Origin: Arthrobacter sp. 31Y
GTDB taxonomy: Bacteria; Actinomycetota; Actinomycetes; Actinomycetales; Micrococcaceae
Length of the DNA stretch: 64,000 nt
Assembly (NCBI RefSeq): GCF_000526335.1
Contig: NZ_JAFW01000001.1
Span: forward strand, 2,480,001-2,544,000
Direction: 5' to 3'
The notes below the pieces were generated by a model, which was given only the letters and a program-made list of their open reading frames with translations, was not told the origin of the DNA and ran no database searches. Position 1 is the first letter of the stretch, and each line of letters opens with the position of its first letter. The position numbers and the translations under genes are program-made. Shown here piece after piece: positions 9,588-18,939 of this stretch.

Positions 9588-11084
9588 TTAGGAGTTGAGC
9601 TTTCCAGCCAGTCGCTCGCGCATTCGAACACTGGCCTCATTGAGCCCGATGAACTCGACTTCACGCCCGTGATTCCGGTACTTCTCTGTCACCGAGTCCA
9701 GCACAGCAACCGTGGAGGCATCCCAGATGTGCGAGCCGTGCAAATCGATGATCACCCGATCTATGCCCTCTGAGGAATCTTTCGCATAGTCGAACTGGGT
9801 GTACAGATCATTGGAGGAAGCGAAGAACAATTCGCCGTCAACCGTGTACGTCGCAACGTTTTCGCCGTTGAGTTCCAGTTCTGTCCGCTCAACGGTCGCG
9901 AAATGGGCCACCCGCCGCGCAAAGAGCACCATAGCGGTCAAGACGCCGACGCCGACACCCACCGCCAGATTGTGCGTCGCCACTACAGCGGCGACGGTAA
10001 TCAGCATGACGGCGGTCTCGGACTTGGGCAGGCGTTTGAGCGTGGACACACGAATCGAATGCCAGTCGAAGGTGATCAATGAAACGAAGATCATCACCGC
10101 CACCAACGCCGCCATGGGGATCATGCCCACAACATCGCCCAGGACCACCACCAGTACCAGCAGGAAAACGCCGGCCAAGAACGTCGAGAGTCGGCTTCGA
10201 GCCCCTGAGCCCTTGACGTTGATCATGGTCTGGCCAATCACCGCGCAACCACCCAGGCCACCAAGGAAACCAGTGACGATGTTGGCCGCACCCTGGCCCC
10301 AGGAGACGCGGGTCTTATTGGAACGCGTGTCCGTGATGTCATCCACCAGCTTGGCGGTCATCAGGGATTCCAGCAGGCCCACCATCGCCATGGACAACGC
10401 GAAGGGTGCAATGATCTGGAACGTCTCCAGATTCAACGGAACGTTGGGCAGGAAGAAACCGGGGAGGCTGTCCGGGAGTTCACCCTTGTCGCTGACGGTC
10501 GGAACGTCGATACCGCCCACCACTGTCACCAAGGTGATGAAGACAATGGCCACCAGTGGCGCGGGTATGGCCGAGGTCAAGCGGGGCAGCCCGAACACGA
10601 TCACCAAGCCCACAACCACAATGGGGTAGACCATCCACGGCACGTTGAAGAGCTCCGGCATCTGGGACATGAACACCAGGATCGCCAGGGCGTTCACGAA
10701 GCCGATCATCACGGACCGAGGGATGAAACGCATCAGCTTGGTGACGCCCAGAACGGCCAGGATGATCTGGAAAACGCCCGCCAGGATGATGGTGGCAATG
10801 AGGTAGTCGAGCCCGTGCTCCTTCATGACCGGGGCGATCACCAAAGCAACAGCACCTGTGGCCGCGGAGATCATGGCAGGACGCCCGCCCACCATGGCAG
10901 TGACCACGCCCATGGTGAAGGAAGCGAACAGCCCGATGCGGGGATCCACTCCGGCAATCACTGAGAACGCGATGGCCTCGGGGATCAACGCCAAAGCCAC
11001 CACGAGCCCGGCAAGGGATTCCGTCAACAGGCGGCGGGGCGAGCGGAACGTCGCCCGCAGTGACATGAGTTGCTCGGGAGTCAT
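9588..11084 (-). CDS. SulP family inorganic anion transporter with STAS domain
   Basis: A 498-residue protein. The N-terminal membrane domain of 10-14 helices starts with SLAGLVVALALIPEAIAFS, the conserved SulP helix 1 pattern, and the Gly-rich GGLGGCAVIGQTMINVKGSGARSR-type loop lies near the middle. A cytoplasmic STAS domain occupies the last ~100 residues (VIIDLHGSHIWDASTVAVLD). AAGGACCC precedes the ATG. Members move sulfate, bicarbonate or dicarboxylates. It starts 20 nt after the RelA/SpoT-type gene on the same strand, so the two are probably cotranscribed. Confidence 0.9.
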   Translation of the reverse strand: MTPEQLMSLRATFRSPRRLLTESLAGLVVALALIPEAIAFSVIAGVDPRIGLFASFTMGVVTAMVGGRPAMISAATGAVALVIAPVMKEHGLDYLIATIILAGVFQIILAVLGVTKLMRFIPRSVMIGFVNALAILVFMSQMPELFNVPWMVYPIVVVGLVIVFGLPRLTSAIPAPLVAIVFITLVTVVGGIDVPTVSDKGELPDSLPGFFLPNVPLNLETFQIIAPFALSMAMVGLLESLMTAKLVDDITDTRSNKTRVSWGQGAANIVTGFLGGLGGCAVIGQTMINVKGSGARSRLSTFLAGVFLLVLVVVLGDVVGMIPMAALVAVMIFVSLITFDWHSIRVSTLKRLPKSETAVMLITVAAVVATHNLAVGVGVGVLTAMVLFARRVAHFATVERTELELNGENVATYTVDGELFFASSNDLYTQFDYAKDSSEGIDRVIIDLHGSHIWDASTVAVLDSVTEKYRNHGREVEFIGLNEASVRMRERLAGKLNS

Positions 11085-11104
11085 GGGTCCTTACAGTGCG
11101 GGCT

Positions 11105-12211
11105 TTACAAAGCAGTCTGGCGGTAGCGCTCAATCTGCTTTAGACGCCGCAGGAGGCTGTCGCGCCGCGGGTGCGGGACGACGTCGGGCGCCTCAGCGGT
11201 GAGATCAAGGTGTTCGGTCCCGTATTGCCACAGCAGGAGGTCATCCAGCAGGCGATCCGGGCCGGGGGAGTAGCGGTGGTCCAGGGCTTTGCGGACCTCA
11301 GTGATCCGGTTGGCGCTGAGCAGTCCTGCAAGCTCCACGGTCTTGGTGAGTCCGTGGGCGGCGAGCAGTTCGGCAGCCCATCCCCAGTCATCATCAACTT
11401 TACGGTCAACGTGCGGCAGAAGCGTACGCCAGACGTCGCGGACCCGGTTGGGCGTCAGGGGCAGACCGCCATCGCCTTCGAGATCCCAGTAGCCGCGGAC
11501 TTCCTCATACCGTTCGTGAAGATCGGCGAAGGCACTCTCCACGGTTTCCAACATGGCCGCGGTGGCTGTGAACTGGCGGTCGAAATGCGGTGTCCAAGCG
11601 CGCGGGTCTTCGGCCTTGAATCGGATGTCGTGCTCGATCTCGCTCCAGGCATGCGCAAACACGGTACGGATCTGGCATTCGAAGAAGTAGCTGCCATTGG
11701 CGGGCATGTCCGGATTGAAGACGTGTTGGTATTCCTTCACGGCCTCGTTCTGGATGGTCCGCAGAATGAGGTGGCGGCTGGAGTATCCGTAGGTTCCGGA
11801 CTCGATGGAGCCGATGTCCTTCTCGCGATCACCGCGGCAATCAAAAAGTTGGCGCTGGCGCTTGATGATGTTGGCCACCGCTGCGTTTTCCGCCGGCAGT
11901 TTGGTGATGACGCGGATGCCCACCATGTCATTCAACGTGCGGAACGGGTCCGGGAACTTCAACACCCGCGGACCGCCCGGCTCCAGGGGATCATCCGTGC
12001 GGGAAATCTTTTCTCGGAAAGACTCCACGGTTTTGGTCCGCCCCGTGACAAACAGGGGAGTGACCTCGGCGTCGTTCAACATGTCCCGCAAAGTGAGCAG
12101 AACATCCCGTGTGACCCGCTTCAATGCAGGGCGAACACGCTCGTAGAGCGCCACGTTCGCATCCACAGCGTCGCGCTGAGCCTGGTCCAGGCTGTCCCAA
12201 TTGCTTGCCAT
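11105..12211 (-). CDS. RelA/SpoT-domain (p)ppGpp synthetase-like protein
   Basis: A 368-residue protein with only a synthetase-type domain; no HD hydrolase, TGS or ACT domains are seen. Motifs match alarmone synthetases: VTGRTKTVESFREK (56-68), NDMVGIRV (94-101), YGYSSRH (141-147), FECQIRT (177-183) and HAWSEIEHD (187-195). About 150 C-terminal residues are family-specific and unassigned. The product could be (p)ppGpp or another pyrophosphorylated nucleotide; some relatives act as toxins. It precedes sulP by 20 nt. A GGGGG run before the ATG is the only ribosome-site candidate. Confidence 0.88.
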   Translation of the reverse strand: MASNWDSLDQAQRDAVDANVALYERVRPALKRVTRDVLLTLRDMLNDAEVTPLFVTGRTKTVESFREKISRTDDPLEPGGPRVLKFPDPFRTLNDMVGIRVITKLPAENAAVANIIKRQRQLFDCRGDREKDIGSIESGTYGYSSRHLILRTIQNEAVKEYQHVFNPDMPANGSYFFECQIRTVFAHAWSEIEHDIRFKAEDPRAWTPHFDRQFTATAAMLETVESAFADLHERYEEVRGYWDLEGDGGLPLTPNRVRDVWRTLLPHVDRKVDDDWGWAAELLAAHGLTKTVELAGLLSANRITEVRKALDHRYSPGPDRLLDDLLLWQYGTEHLDLTAEAPDVVPHPRRDSLLRRLKQIERYRQTAL

Positions 12212-12321
12212 GCCCCCAGCTTACGGGGCGGGTCCGACACTGAACCGAGCCACCCGCCGTCGGGGTGCCTCTAGCCAAACTTGTGAAACGTCACGATAGG
12301 CTCAGTACAAAGGAGGGCGCA

Positions 12322-13143
12322 ATGTTGCGGCACAAGTACAGCTACGGCGAACACCCCAGCCAATGGGGCGAACTCTTCATACCTGAACCGTCCAACGGAA
12401 ACCATCGCGGCGCGTCCAGCGTGGCCGGTGGAATCGCCGTTGTGATCCATGGCGGCTACTGGCGCTCACAGTATGGCGCTGAGCTCGGGGAGCCCCTTGC
12501 GCGGGACCTTGCCGCGCATGGAATCACCGCGTGGAACCTCGAGTACCGGCGGGCCGGAAACGGTGGTGGTTGGCCCCATACGTTCGAGGACATCCTCGCC
12601 GGAATCGACCATCTCTCTCACATCGCCGGCGACCATGACCTCCAACTCGGCAAAGTAGTGGCGCTGGGCCATTCGGCCGGAGGCCACTTGGCGGTCTGGG
12701 CCGCCGGGCGGCAAAAGCTGTCCTCCATTGGAACGCCCGACGCCGATCGTCAACTTCAGCGCGGATCAGAGGACAACGCCGTGCACCTGACCGGTGTGGT
12801 CAGTCAGTCGGGCCTCCTGAACCTCGCTGCGGCGGAGAAACTTAACCTCAGCAACGGTGCCGTCTGTAACCTCATGGGCGGCGATTCCCATAGATTCCCT
12901 AAACGGCATAAATACGCAGATCCCATGAGTTCACTGCCCATCAACGTCCCCGTCTATGCCGTGCACGCCACAGATGACGAGGACGTTCCTGCAAGCCAGT
13001 CCGAGGCGTACGTGGCGGCTGCAACGGCGGCCGGAAGTGCTGCCCAGTTGCTGCGCGTCCCCGGCGACCATTTCGACCTCATCGACCCCAAGGCCGTGGC
13101 TTACAAGAAATGCCGCGAGCTGGTGCAACGGCTGCTCTCGTAA
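12322..13143 (+). CDS. Alpha/beta hydrolase, esterase / kynurenine-formamidase-like
   Basis: The ATG at 12322 has a near-perfect AAAGGAGG eight bases upstream and gives 273 residues; the frame is open to 12265. The oxyanion-hole motif HGGYWR is at 43-48, and the nucleophile elbow GHSAGGH places Ser117. The likely Asp and His are in ATDDEDVP and PGDHFDLID near the C-terminus. The HGG-x-W pattern and size resemble BD-FAE and bacterial kynurenine formamidases, but no tryptophan-catabolism genes are adjacent, so the substrate stays open. Confidence 0.82.
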   Translation: MLRHKYSYGEHPSQWGELFIPEPSNGNHRGASSVAGGIAVVIHGGYWRSQYGAELGEPLARDLAAHGITAWNLEYRRAGNGGGWPHTFEDILAGIDHLSHIAGDHDLQLGKVVALGHSAGGHLAVWAAGRQKLSSIGTPDADRQLQRGSEDNAVHLTGVVSQSGLLNLAAAEKLNLSNGAVCNLMGGDSHRFPKRHKYADPMSSLPINVPVYAVHATDDEDVPASQSEAYVAAATAAGSAAQLLRVPGDHFDLIDPKAVAYKKCRELVQRLLS

Positions 13144-13184
13144 TCTGTGGTTCCTGAGGGCCCGCCTCTGGCAGAGTGGTCCCC

Positions 13185-14120
13185 ATGCTGACAGTCATTG
13201 GTGAAGCCTTGGTGGACGTCGTTCAACGCTCCTCGGGAATTGAGGCGCACGTGGGCGGGAGTCCACTGAACGTTGCCGTCGGCTTGGCGCGGCTGGACCA
13301 CCCGGTCCAGTTCATCGGACGCTACGGCAGGGACGCGTACGGCGATTCCATTGCTGCGCACCTCCGTTCCAGCTCGGTGATGGTTCCGGTGCCGCCGGAC
13401 GAGAAGCCAACCAGCGTGGCCACCGCGCAGATCGACGACGACGGCGCCGCCACCTACGCCTTCGACCTCGCTTGGGAGCTTCCCGGGCTCGCCGGACGGT
13501 TGCCGCTCATGCTGCAAGGCTCCACTCTGCTGCACACCGGATCCATTGCCACCTTCCTGGAGCCGGGCGCCGCGGAGGTGATTGCCGCCGTCGAGCATGC
13601 CCATCCGAGCAGCACCATCAGCTTCGATCCCAACTGCCGTCCCAGCATCATCACTGATGTTGAGTATGCGCGAACCCAGGCCGAGCGCTTCGTGGTGCTG
13701 TCCGACGTCGTGAAGGCCTCGGACGAGGACCTCGAATGGCTGTATCCCGGCGTTGATCCGGTGGAATCCGCGCGCCGCTGGCTGTCTTTGGGCGGTGAGG
13801 AGGGACCGGCTTTGGTGGTGGTGACGCGTGGTTCACGTGGTCCGTGGGGCATCACCCGGGCAGGAGAAACCCAGATTGCCGCGCCAACCGTGAACGTGGT
13901 GGACACTGTGGGCGCAGGGGATTCGTTCATGGCAGGGCTGCTGTCCGCCATTGTGGACCATGGGCTGGACGGCGCGCAGAACCGGTCTGATCTCCGGGCG
14001 ATGCCAGTGGAAACCCTGGCAGCCATCATGGATCATGCCACTCGTGCGGCCGCCGTCACGGTGTCGCGGGCGGGCGCGAATCCGCCCACGCGGGCTGAGC
14101 TCAACCACGGAGTGGCATAG
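13185..14120 (+). CDS. PfkB-family carbohydrate kinase (fructokinase-like)
   Basis: A ribokinase-fold protein of 311 residues. MLTVIGEALVDVV starts the first strand, GGSPLNVAVGLARL is the N-terminal PfkB pattern, and DTVGAGDSFMAG near residue 240 is the C-terminal signature with catalytic Asp246 and the anion hole. An in-frame GTG at 13176 is an alternative start; neither has a strong ribosome site. It probably phosphorylates fructose or another free sugar. It stands alone, three bases from a convergent stop. Confidence 0.88.
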   Translation: MLTVIGEALVDVVQRSSGIEAHVGGSPLNVAVGLARLDHPVQFIGRYGRDAYGDSIAAHLRSSSVMVPVPPDEKPTSVATAQIDDDGAATYAFDLAWELPGLAGRLPLMLQGSTLLHTGSIATFLEPGAAEVIAAVEHAHPSSTISFDPNCRPSIITDVEYARTQAERFVVLSDVVKASDEDLEWLYPGVDPVESARRWLSLGGEEGPALVVVTRGSRGPWGITRAGETQIAAPTVNVVDTVGAGDSFMAGLLSAIVDHGLDGAQNRSDLRAMPVETLAAIMDHATRAAAVTVSRAGANPPTRAELNHGVA

Positions 14121-14123
14121 GTC

Positions 14124-15185
14124 CTATCCGGCCCCGTGCCCTTCAGCCACTTCCTCACCGGCTTTGACGGGTCCCGGCGGAGTGCCGTCTCCGAACGGGC
14201 TGCCGCCGAGGGATTCCCGTCCGTGATCGGTGAGCCAGCCGGATAGATCAGGACCGGCAGGGACGATCTTGGTGGGGTTAATATCCTCGTGCACCATGTA
14301 GTAGTGCTGCTTGATCTGCACGAAATCAATGGTGTCCCCGAAGCCCGGTGTCTGGAACAAATCCCTGGCATAGGCCCACAGCGCCGGCATCTCGCTGAGT
14401 TTGTTGCGGTTGCACTTGAAGTGGCCGTGGTAGACGGCATCGAAACGGGCCAGGGTGGTGAAGAGGCGGACATCGGCCTCGGTGATGGAATCACCCACGA
14501 GGTACCGTTGACCGCTCAGTCGCTCCTCCAGCCAGTCCAAGGCAGTCCATAGACGGGTGTACGCGGCCTCGTACGCTTCCTGGGATCCGGCGAAGCCGCA
14601 CCGGTAAACGCCGTTGTTGACCTCGGTGAAGACGCGCTTGTTGACCTGGTCGATTTCCTCGCGCAGGTGCTCCGGGTACAGCTGTGGTGCTCCGGGACGG
14701 TGGAATTCCGTCCACTCGGAGGAGAAGTCCAACGTGATCTGGGGGAAGTTGTTGGTGACTACCGCTCCACTGGGGATATCCACCATTGCAGGGACGGTGA
14801 TGCCGCGGGGGTAGTCGGGGAAGCGGCGGAAGAACGCGTCCTGGAGCCGCTCGATGCCCAGCACCGGGTCCTTGCCGTCCGGGTCCAGATCGAAGGTCCA
14901 GGATCGTGCGTCGTGCGTGGGGCCAGGCTGGCCGAGGCTAATGACATCTTCCAAACCAAGAAGCCGGCGCACGATCACTGCACGGTTGGCCCACGGGCAA
15001 GCCCGCGCTGCAATCAATCGGTAGCGGCCAGGCTCTACGGGCCAGCCAGGCTCACCGTTGGGTCCGGCCGCACCGTCACGGGTGATCCTGTCCTCGATGT
15101 AGTTGGTGTCCCGGTTGAACTCGCCACCAGTGACATAGGCCCCGAGGGTGCTGTGTTCTTCGACTTCGCTGGTCTTCTCACTCAT
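14124..15185 (-). CDS. Glutathionyl-/mycothiol-hydroquinone reductase (Xi-class GST, YqjG/ECM4 type)
   Basis: The 353-residue length and layout match Xi-class glutathione transferases. The catalytic Cys63 sits in ARACPWANRAV. The N-terminal thioredoxin-like part includes VPAMVDIPSGAVVTNNF, and the C-terminal helical part holds YLVGDSITEADVRLF and FKCNRNKL. These enzymes reduce thiol-conjugated hydroquinones. Actinobacteria of this group normally use mycothiol, so the physiological thiol may differ from the family name. It is convergent with the PfkB kinase and divergent from the HAD gene at 15279. Confidence 0.9.
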   Translation of the reverse strand: MSEKTSEVEEHSTLGAYVTGGEFNRDTNYIEDRITRDGAAGPNGEPGWPVEPGRYRLIAARACPWANRAVIVRRLLGLEDVISLGQPGPTHDARSWTFDLDPDGKDPVLGIERLQDAFFRRFPDYPRGITVPAMVDIPSGAVVTNNFPQITLDFSSEWTEFHRPGAPQLYPEHLREEIDQVNKRVFTEVNNGVYRCGFAGSQEAYEAAYTRLWTALDWLEERLSGQRYLVGDSITEADVRLFTTLARFDAVYHGHFKCNRNKLSEMPALWAYARDLFQTPGFGDTIDFVQIKQHYYMVHEDINPTKIVPAGPDLSGWLTDHGRESLGGSPFGDGTPPGPVKAGEEVAEGHGAG

Positions 15186-15278
15186 GACTTCACACTATGC
15201 CGCGCTCCCTGAACCGCGCGACCTTGGCACGGCCTTCCCGCGACCTTGTAGGCCGTTGGGCCCACGTAGACTGGCCTG

Positions 15279-16088
15279 ATGCGGCTCGTAGCAAGCGATA
15301 TTGACGGAACCATCCTCGGTCATGACGGCAAAATCAGTGACCGGACCATCAAGGCATTTCAGGCGTGCCGCGACGCAGGGGTGGAGCTCGTCTTCGTCAC
15401 GGGTCGCCCGCCGCGCTGGTTGTACCCGCTCCAGGAGCAGCTGGGTCACAGCGGGATTGTGATCTGTTCCAACGGGGCTGTGGTGTGGGACCTCGAATCA
15501 GAGAAGGCCCTGTCCTCCTGTGTCCTGGACGCCGAATCCGTCTTTGAGGCCCGCCGCATCATCAAGGACATCCGACCGGACGCCCTGTTCGCTGTTGAGA
15601 CCCTCACGGGTTTCCAGCTGGAACCGGGCTTCATCGAGAACGAAACCAGCGAGCTCCTCGCGGAGTTCACCCCAAAACCGCTGGCCGAGACGCTGACGGC
15701 GGATGACGCCGTCGTGAAGTTCCTGGCAATCACCCGCAAAGGGACGCCGGACGAGTTCCTCGCCGAAGTGCAGCCAGCCGTCGCGCACTTGGTGAGCACG
15801 ACGCACTCAGCGCCTCGGACCGCGATGCTGGAGATGTCTGTTCCCGGCATCAACAAGGCCGTCACGTTGGCCCAGTACGCAGGGTCCTTGGGCATCGAAG
15901 CCGCTGATGTGGTGGCGTTCGGAGACATGCCCAACGACATTGAGATGCTTCGCTGGGCCGGTCATGGTTACGCGATGGCCAGCGGACACCCGGAAGCCAT
16001 CCTCGCCGCCGGGCGGCAGGCGCCGCACTTCGACGACGACGGCGTGGCCCAGATTCTCGAGGCAAAGCTCACCGAGCAGCGGGTCTAG
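15279..16088 (+). CDS. HAD superfamily phosphatase, Cof/IIB type
   Basis: A 269-residue protein. Motif I SDIDGT (nucleophile Asp7, acid/base Asp9), motif II VTGRPP near residue 46, and motifs III/IV around GINKAVTLAQYAG and FGDMPNDIEMLRWAG identify a type IIB HAD hydrolase. Such enzymes dephosphorylate sugar phosphates, flavin or nucleotide monophosphates. No ribosome site is evident before the ATG. A second Cof-type HAD lies at 56837. Confidence 0.88.
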   Translation: MRLVASDIDGTILGHDGKISDRTIKAFQACRDAGVELVFVTGRPPRWLYPLQEQLGHSGIVICSNGAVVWDLESEKALSSCVLDAESVFEARRIIKDIRPDALFAVETLTGFQLEPGFIENETSELLAEFTPKPLAETLTADDAVVKFLAITRKGTPDEFLAEVQPAVAHLVSTTHSAPRTAMLEMSVPGINKAVTLAQYAGSLGIEAADVVAFGDMPNDIEMLRWAGHGYAMASGHPEAILAAGRQAPHFDDDGVAQILEAKLTEQRV

Positions 16089-16155
16089 TCAGCCCCGCAC
16101 TGGTGATGTCCGATTCCTGCCAGCCAGAGTTCGCGCTGGCTGGTGGAATGTTGTC

Positions 16156-16980
16156 ATGAACTTCGAACACCACCAGACAGCTGCTCACTTCCGATCCCTC
16201 CACACCAGCCAAAAACCACTGGCGCTGAGCAATGCCTGGGATGTGGCCAGCGCCGTGATCACAGAAGCAGCAGGCGCAACTGCCATTGCCACTACCAGTG
16301 CGGGAGTCGCCTGGTCCTTGGGTTTTCCCGACGGCGACCGACTGGACAGGGCGCGCGCCATGGCCGTGGTCGCCAGCATCGTTAGGGCCGTCAACGTGCC
16401 TGTTACCGCGGACATAGAGGGCGGCTACTCAGAGACGCTGGAGGGAATTGCAGCCACAGTCGTCGAGCTTCTTGAGGCCGGCGCAGTGGGCATCAACATG
16501 GAAGACGGCTCCCGGGACCCCGGCGACTTTGCACACCGGATCTCGGCTGCGCGGGATGCCGCACGGACCGCCGGCCGGGACTTGTTTATCAATGCAAGAA
16601 CCGATGTTTTCCTGGCAGGAGCCGGAACAGCGGAGCAGCAGATAACCGAGGTCCTGGCCAGAGCTGAAAAGTACGTGGAAGCAGGCGCCGACGGAATCTT
16701 CGTTCCGGGAGCCTCAGATGCAGGCACTATTGCAGCGCTGACCGCCGGGATATCTGTTCCCGTCAACGTCATGGTGGTTGCGGGATCGCTGAGCGTCACC
16801 GAGCTCGGAAGGCTTGGCGTCTCCCGTGTCAGCCTCGGGTCCAGCATCGCCCAAGCCGCCTACGCCGTCGCTCAGCGAGCAGCCGAAGAGTTAAACACGG
16901 CCGGCACGTACATGGCAGTCGCGGACGCCGTGGACTACGGACTCCTCAATGGGCTGTTGGACCCGGCCAACAAGAACTAA
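16156..16980 (+). CDS. Isocitrate lyase / PEP mutase family protein
   Basis: A TIM-barrel protein of 274 residues. The ATG at 16156 gives MNFEHHQTAAHFRSLH; the open frame reaches far upstream but overlaps the HAD gene. Matching patterns are LSNAWDVASA, TTSAGVAWSLGFPDGD, VTADIEGGY (metal-binding Asp/Glu) and INMEDGS. Family members include methylisocitrate lyase, phosphonopyruvate hydrolase and oxaloacetate decarboxylase. The classic KKCGH lyase loop is not seen, so a PEP-mutase-like or decarboxylase role is more likely. Its stop overlaps the stop of the convergent gene by 4 nt. Confidence 0.85.
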   Translation: MNFEHHQTAAHFRSLHTSQKPLALSNAWDVASAVITEAAGATAIATTSAGVAWSLGFPDGDRLDRARAMAVVASIVRAVNVPVTADIEGGYSETLEGIAATVVELLEAGAVGINMEDGSRDPGDFAHRISAARDAARTAGRDLFINARTDVFLAGAGTAEQQITEVLARAEKYVEAGADGIFVPGASDAGTIAALTAGISVPVNVMVVAGSLSVTELGRLGVSRVSLGSSIAQAAYAVAQRAAEELNTAGTYMAVADAVDYGLLNGLLDPANKN

Positions 16981-17939
16981 CGGCGGAAGGGCCTCCTATC
17001 GCTAAGAGGGAGGTCCTTTCTCCAGCGCGGAATCCAGCAGCGCACTGAATCGCGGTATCGCTGGAATTCGGTACCGAACCGCTTCTCCAAGTCCGCCTCT
17101 TCGTGGGGCCGGACGGCGTAATTCCACAACAGCGAGCCAAGAACCGCGTAGGCGACCACCAGCCACGAACCCAGCATCAGGCCCACAGCTACCCCTTGGG
17201 AAATGCCTGCCACGGCCATGGGATTCCTCACCCACTTATACGGTCCGGCGATGACAAGGCGGTTGGGCATCGCGGAGGGCAAGGGGGTGCCGCCTCCGGC
17301 TGAGGACATGGTCACCGCGGAAGCAATACCCAGGGCACTGGCCAATATCAGCACCACGAGGCCGGCGGGCGCTGCACCAGAAGGGAACGGCACAGAAATG
17401 TGCCATCGCTGCTCGAACCATCTAATGACGGACGGAAGAACCACCAGGAAGAATCCCCAGAAGAGGATCAGTTGGCCCATGGTTGCTCCCACATTGCCTG
17501 CTGTGCCGCCACGGTTGGACGCCGGACGGAACGCGAAGGGCCCGCGCACCATCAACTCCGTGGGGACGCGGCCCTGCACCACAAAGAACAGAGCAACCAC
17601 TGAACACGCGGCGGCGGCCAACATGAGCAGGACGCCCCAGCCCGCTTCAGTAGAGATTGTTGCGTAGGCGGCCAAAGAGACCGCAACCAGACCCGTCCAT
17701 CCGGTGGCCACGACTGCTGCTGCCCTGACGCCGAGTGCCGCGACACCCGAGCCAACGACGAACAAGGGAATGTCGAAGACGGCTACGGCAACGGGATCCA
17801 GGCTGCCCAGAGTGGAAGTGCGTATGACGGGTGACAGGAAAACTCCCACCCACCACATCAGCCCGGCCAAGGCTTGAACAGCGAAGTAGGCCCGGCCCCA
17901 CCCTTGTGCCCGCGGTGTGGAAGGAGCCAGAGGATTCAC
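16977..17939 (-). CDS. Integral membrane protein with isoprenylcysteine methyltransferase-like C-terminus
   Basis: A 320-residue protein with about nine predicted membrane helices. The C-terminal ~90 residues contain GPYKWVRNPMAVAG and EEADLEKRFGTEFQRYRDSV, the ICMT/NnrU-type S-adenosylmethionine-binding pattern (R-NP and H/E-E). The N-terminal half is a poorly conserved membrane region. It starts with GTG overlapping the TGA of the upstream epimerase gene (GTGA at 17936-17939), so the pair is translationally coupled. The methyl acceptor, probably a lipid or prenyl compound, is unknown. Confidence 0.72.
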   Translation of the reverse strand: MNPLAPSTPRAQGWGRAYFAVQALAGLMWWVGVFLSPVIRTSTLGSLDPVAVAVFDIPLFVVGSGVAALGVRAAAVVATGWTGLVAVSLAAYATISTEAGWGVLLMLAAAACSVVALFFVVQGRVPTELMVRGPFAFRPASNRGGTAGNVGATMGQLILFWGFFLVVLPSVIRWFEQRWHISVPFPSGAAPAGLVVLILASALGIASAVTMSSAGGGTPLPSAMPNRLVIAGPYKWVRNPMAVAGISQGVAVGLMLGSWLVVAYAVLGSLLWNYAVRPHEEADLEKRFGTEFQRYRDSVRCWIPRWRKDLPLSDRRPFRR

Positions 17940-18802
17940 GGGTGCCGCACGCCCTCACCGGCGAGCAAAGCGCGGTAGCCCTCTTTGTACGTGGGGAAGG
18001 TGAGCTCAAATCCAGTGGCCCTTAACCGTGCGTTTGAACAGCGTTTGTCGCCGGGGCCGGCGTCGGACGCGCTGTCAGGTGCCGCCGTCGTGGGTTCCGG
18101 GCACCCCATCTCTGAGGCGAGGAAGCGCATGACGTCGCCCATTTCCGCCGCGTGATCATCAACGCCCACGTAAACCGGATCCGGGGCGGCTTCCATGGTG
18201 GTGAGGTGGACGATCATGGCCGCGGCGTCGTCCCGGTGCACGCGATTGGTGTGGCGGGGCAGGGCCGGGATGACAGCCTTGCCGCTGCGGACTTGGTCGA
18301 TCAGCCGAGTGCGTCCCGGCCCGTAGATTCCGCCCAATCGCAGGGAGATGGGCTGCGTGTTGGTACCGCGCGTCCGGGCGAACAGGAGGTCTTCGGCTTC
18401 CACCAGGACCTTGCCGCTGAACCGGGTGGGCTCCGTGGGCGTGGACTCGTCCACAACAGCTCCACCGGAATCCTTATACACAGCGGTGGAGGAGACGAAC
18501 AGGATTCGACGCGGCTCCATCGATTGCCGTTCCAGTGCATCCAGCACGTTCTTCACGCCGTCCAAGTACGCCGCCCGGTAAGCCTCTTCGGTGGATGCAT
18601 CTGCGGCGATGGACACCACAACAATGTCCACATCTGCCGGCAGTTCCGGCAGCTCAGTGGAGAGGTCCGCGAACACGCCGTGGATCTCTGCGGGCAGCTT
18701 TTCGGGGGACCTGCGCAAGCCCACCACGTCATGGCCTTCCGCTGCGAAGCGCAGTCCAACTTCGGTTCCGAGGTCGCCGCAGCCGGCAATCAACACAGTC
18801 AT
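17936..18802 (-). CDS. NAD(P)-dependent epimerase/dehydratase-like (atypical extended SDR)
   Basis: A 288-residue Rossmann protein. VLIAGCGDLGTEVG is a dinucleotide-binding variant (GCGDLG) typical of atypical SDRs of the YeeZ type. RRILFVSSTAVYKDSGG contains the Ser/Tyr pair, and RLGGIYGPGRTRL is the family's mid-region motif. It is the first gene of a two-gene operon with the ICMT-like membrane protein. The catalytic YxxxK is incomplete (Y-KDSG), so catalysis is uncertain. Confidence 0.82.
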   Translation of the reverse strand: MTVLIAGCGDLGTEVGLRFAAEGHDVVGLRRSPEKLPAEIHGVFADLSTELPELPADVDIVVVSIAADASTEEAYRAAYLDGVKNVLDALERQSMEPRRILFVSSTAVYKDSGGAVVDESTPTEPTRFSGKVLVEAEDLLFARTRGTNTQPISLRLGGIYGPGRTRLIDQVRSGKAVIPALPRHTNRVHRDDAAAMIVHLTTMEAAPDPVYVGVDDHAAEMGDVMRFLASEMGCPEPTTAAPDSASDAGPGDKRCSNARLRATGFELTFPTYKEGYRALLAGEGVRHP

Positions 18803-18939
18803 GTCCCTAGTTTGTCAGTCCTGCAGTGTCATCTTGTTCCCAGCTTCCATACAACCTGCGTTCAACTTGCCTCCGTAGGCTTCCAGCCAAGTACCCGTTC
18901 GCACGGTTTATCTGTCTCATTGAATTTGTAGGGGGAACC

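Noticed and set aside
16120..16143. Small hairpin before the isocitrate-lyase-family gene
   Set aside because: An 8-bp stem (CCAGCCAG/CTGGCTGG) without a T-run or conservation evidence; too weak to call.
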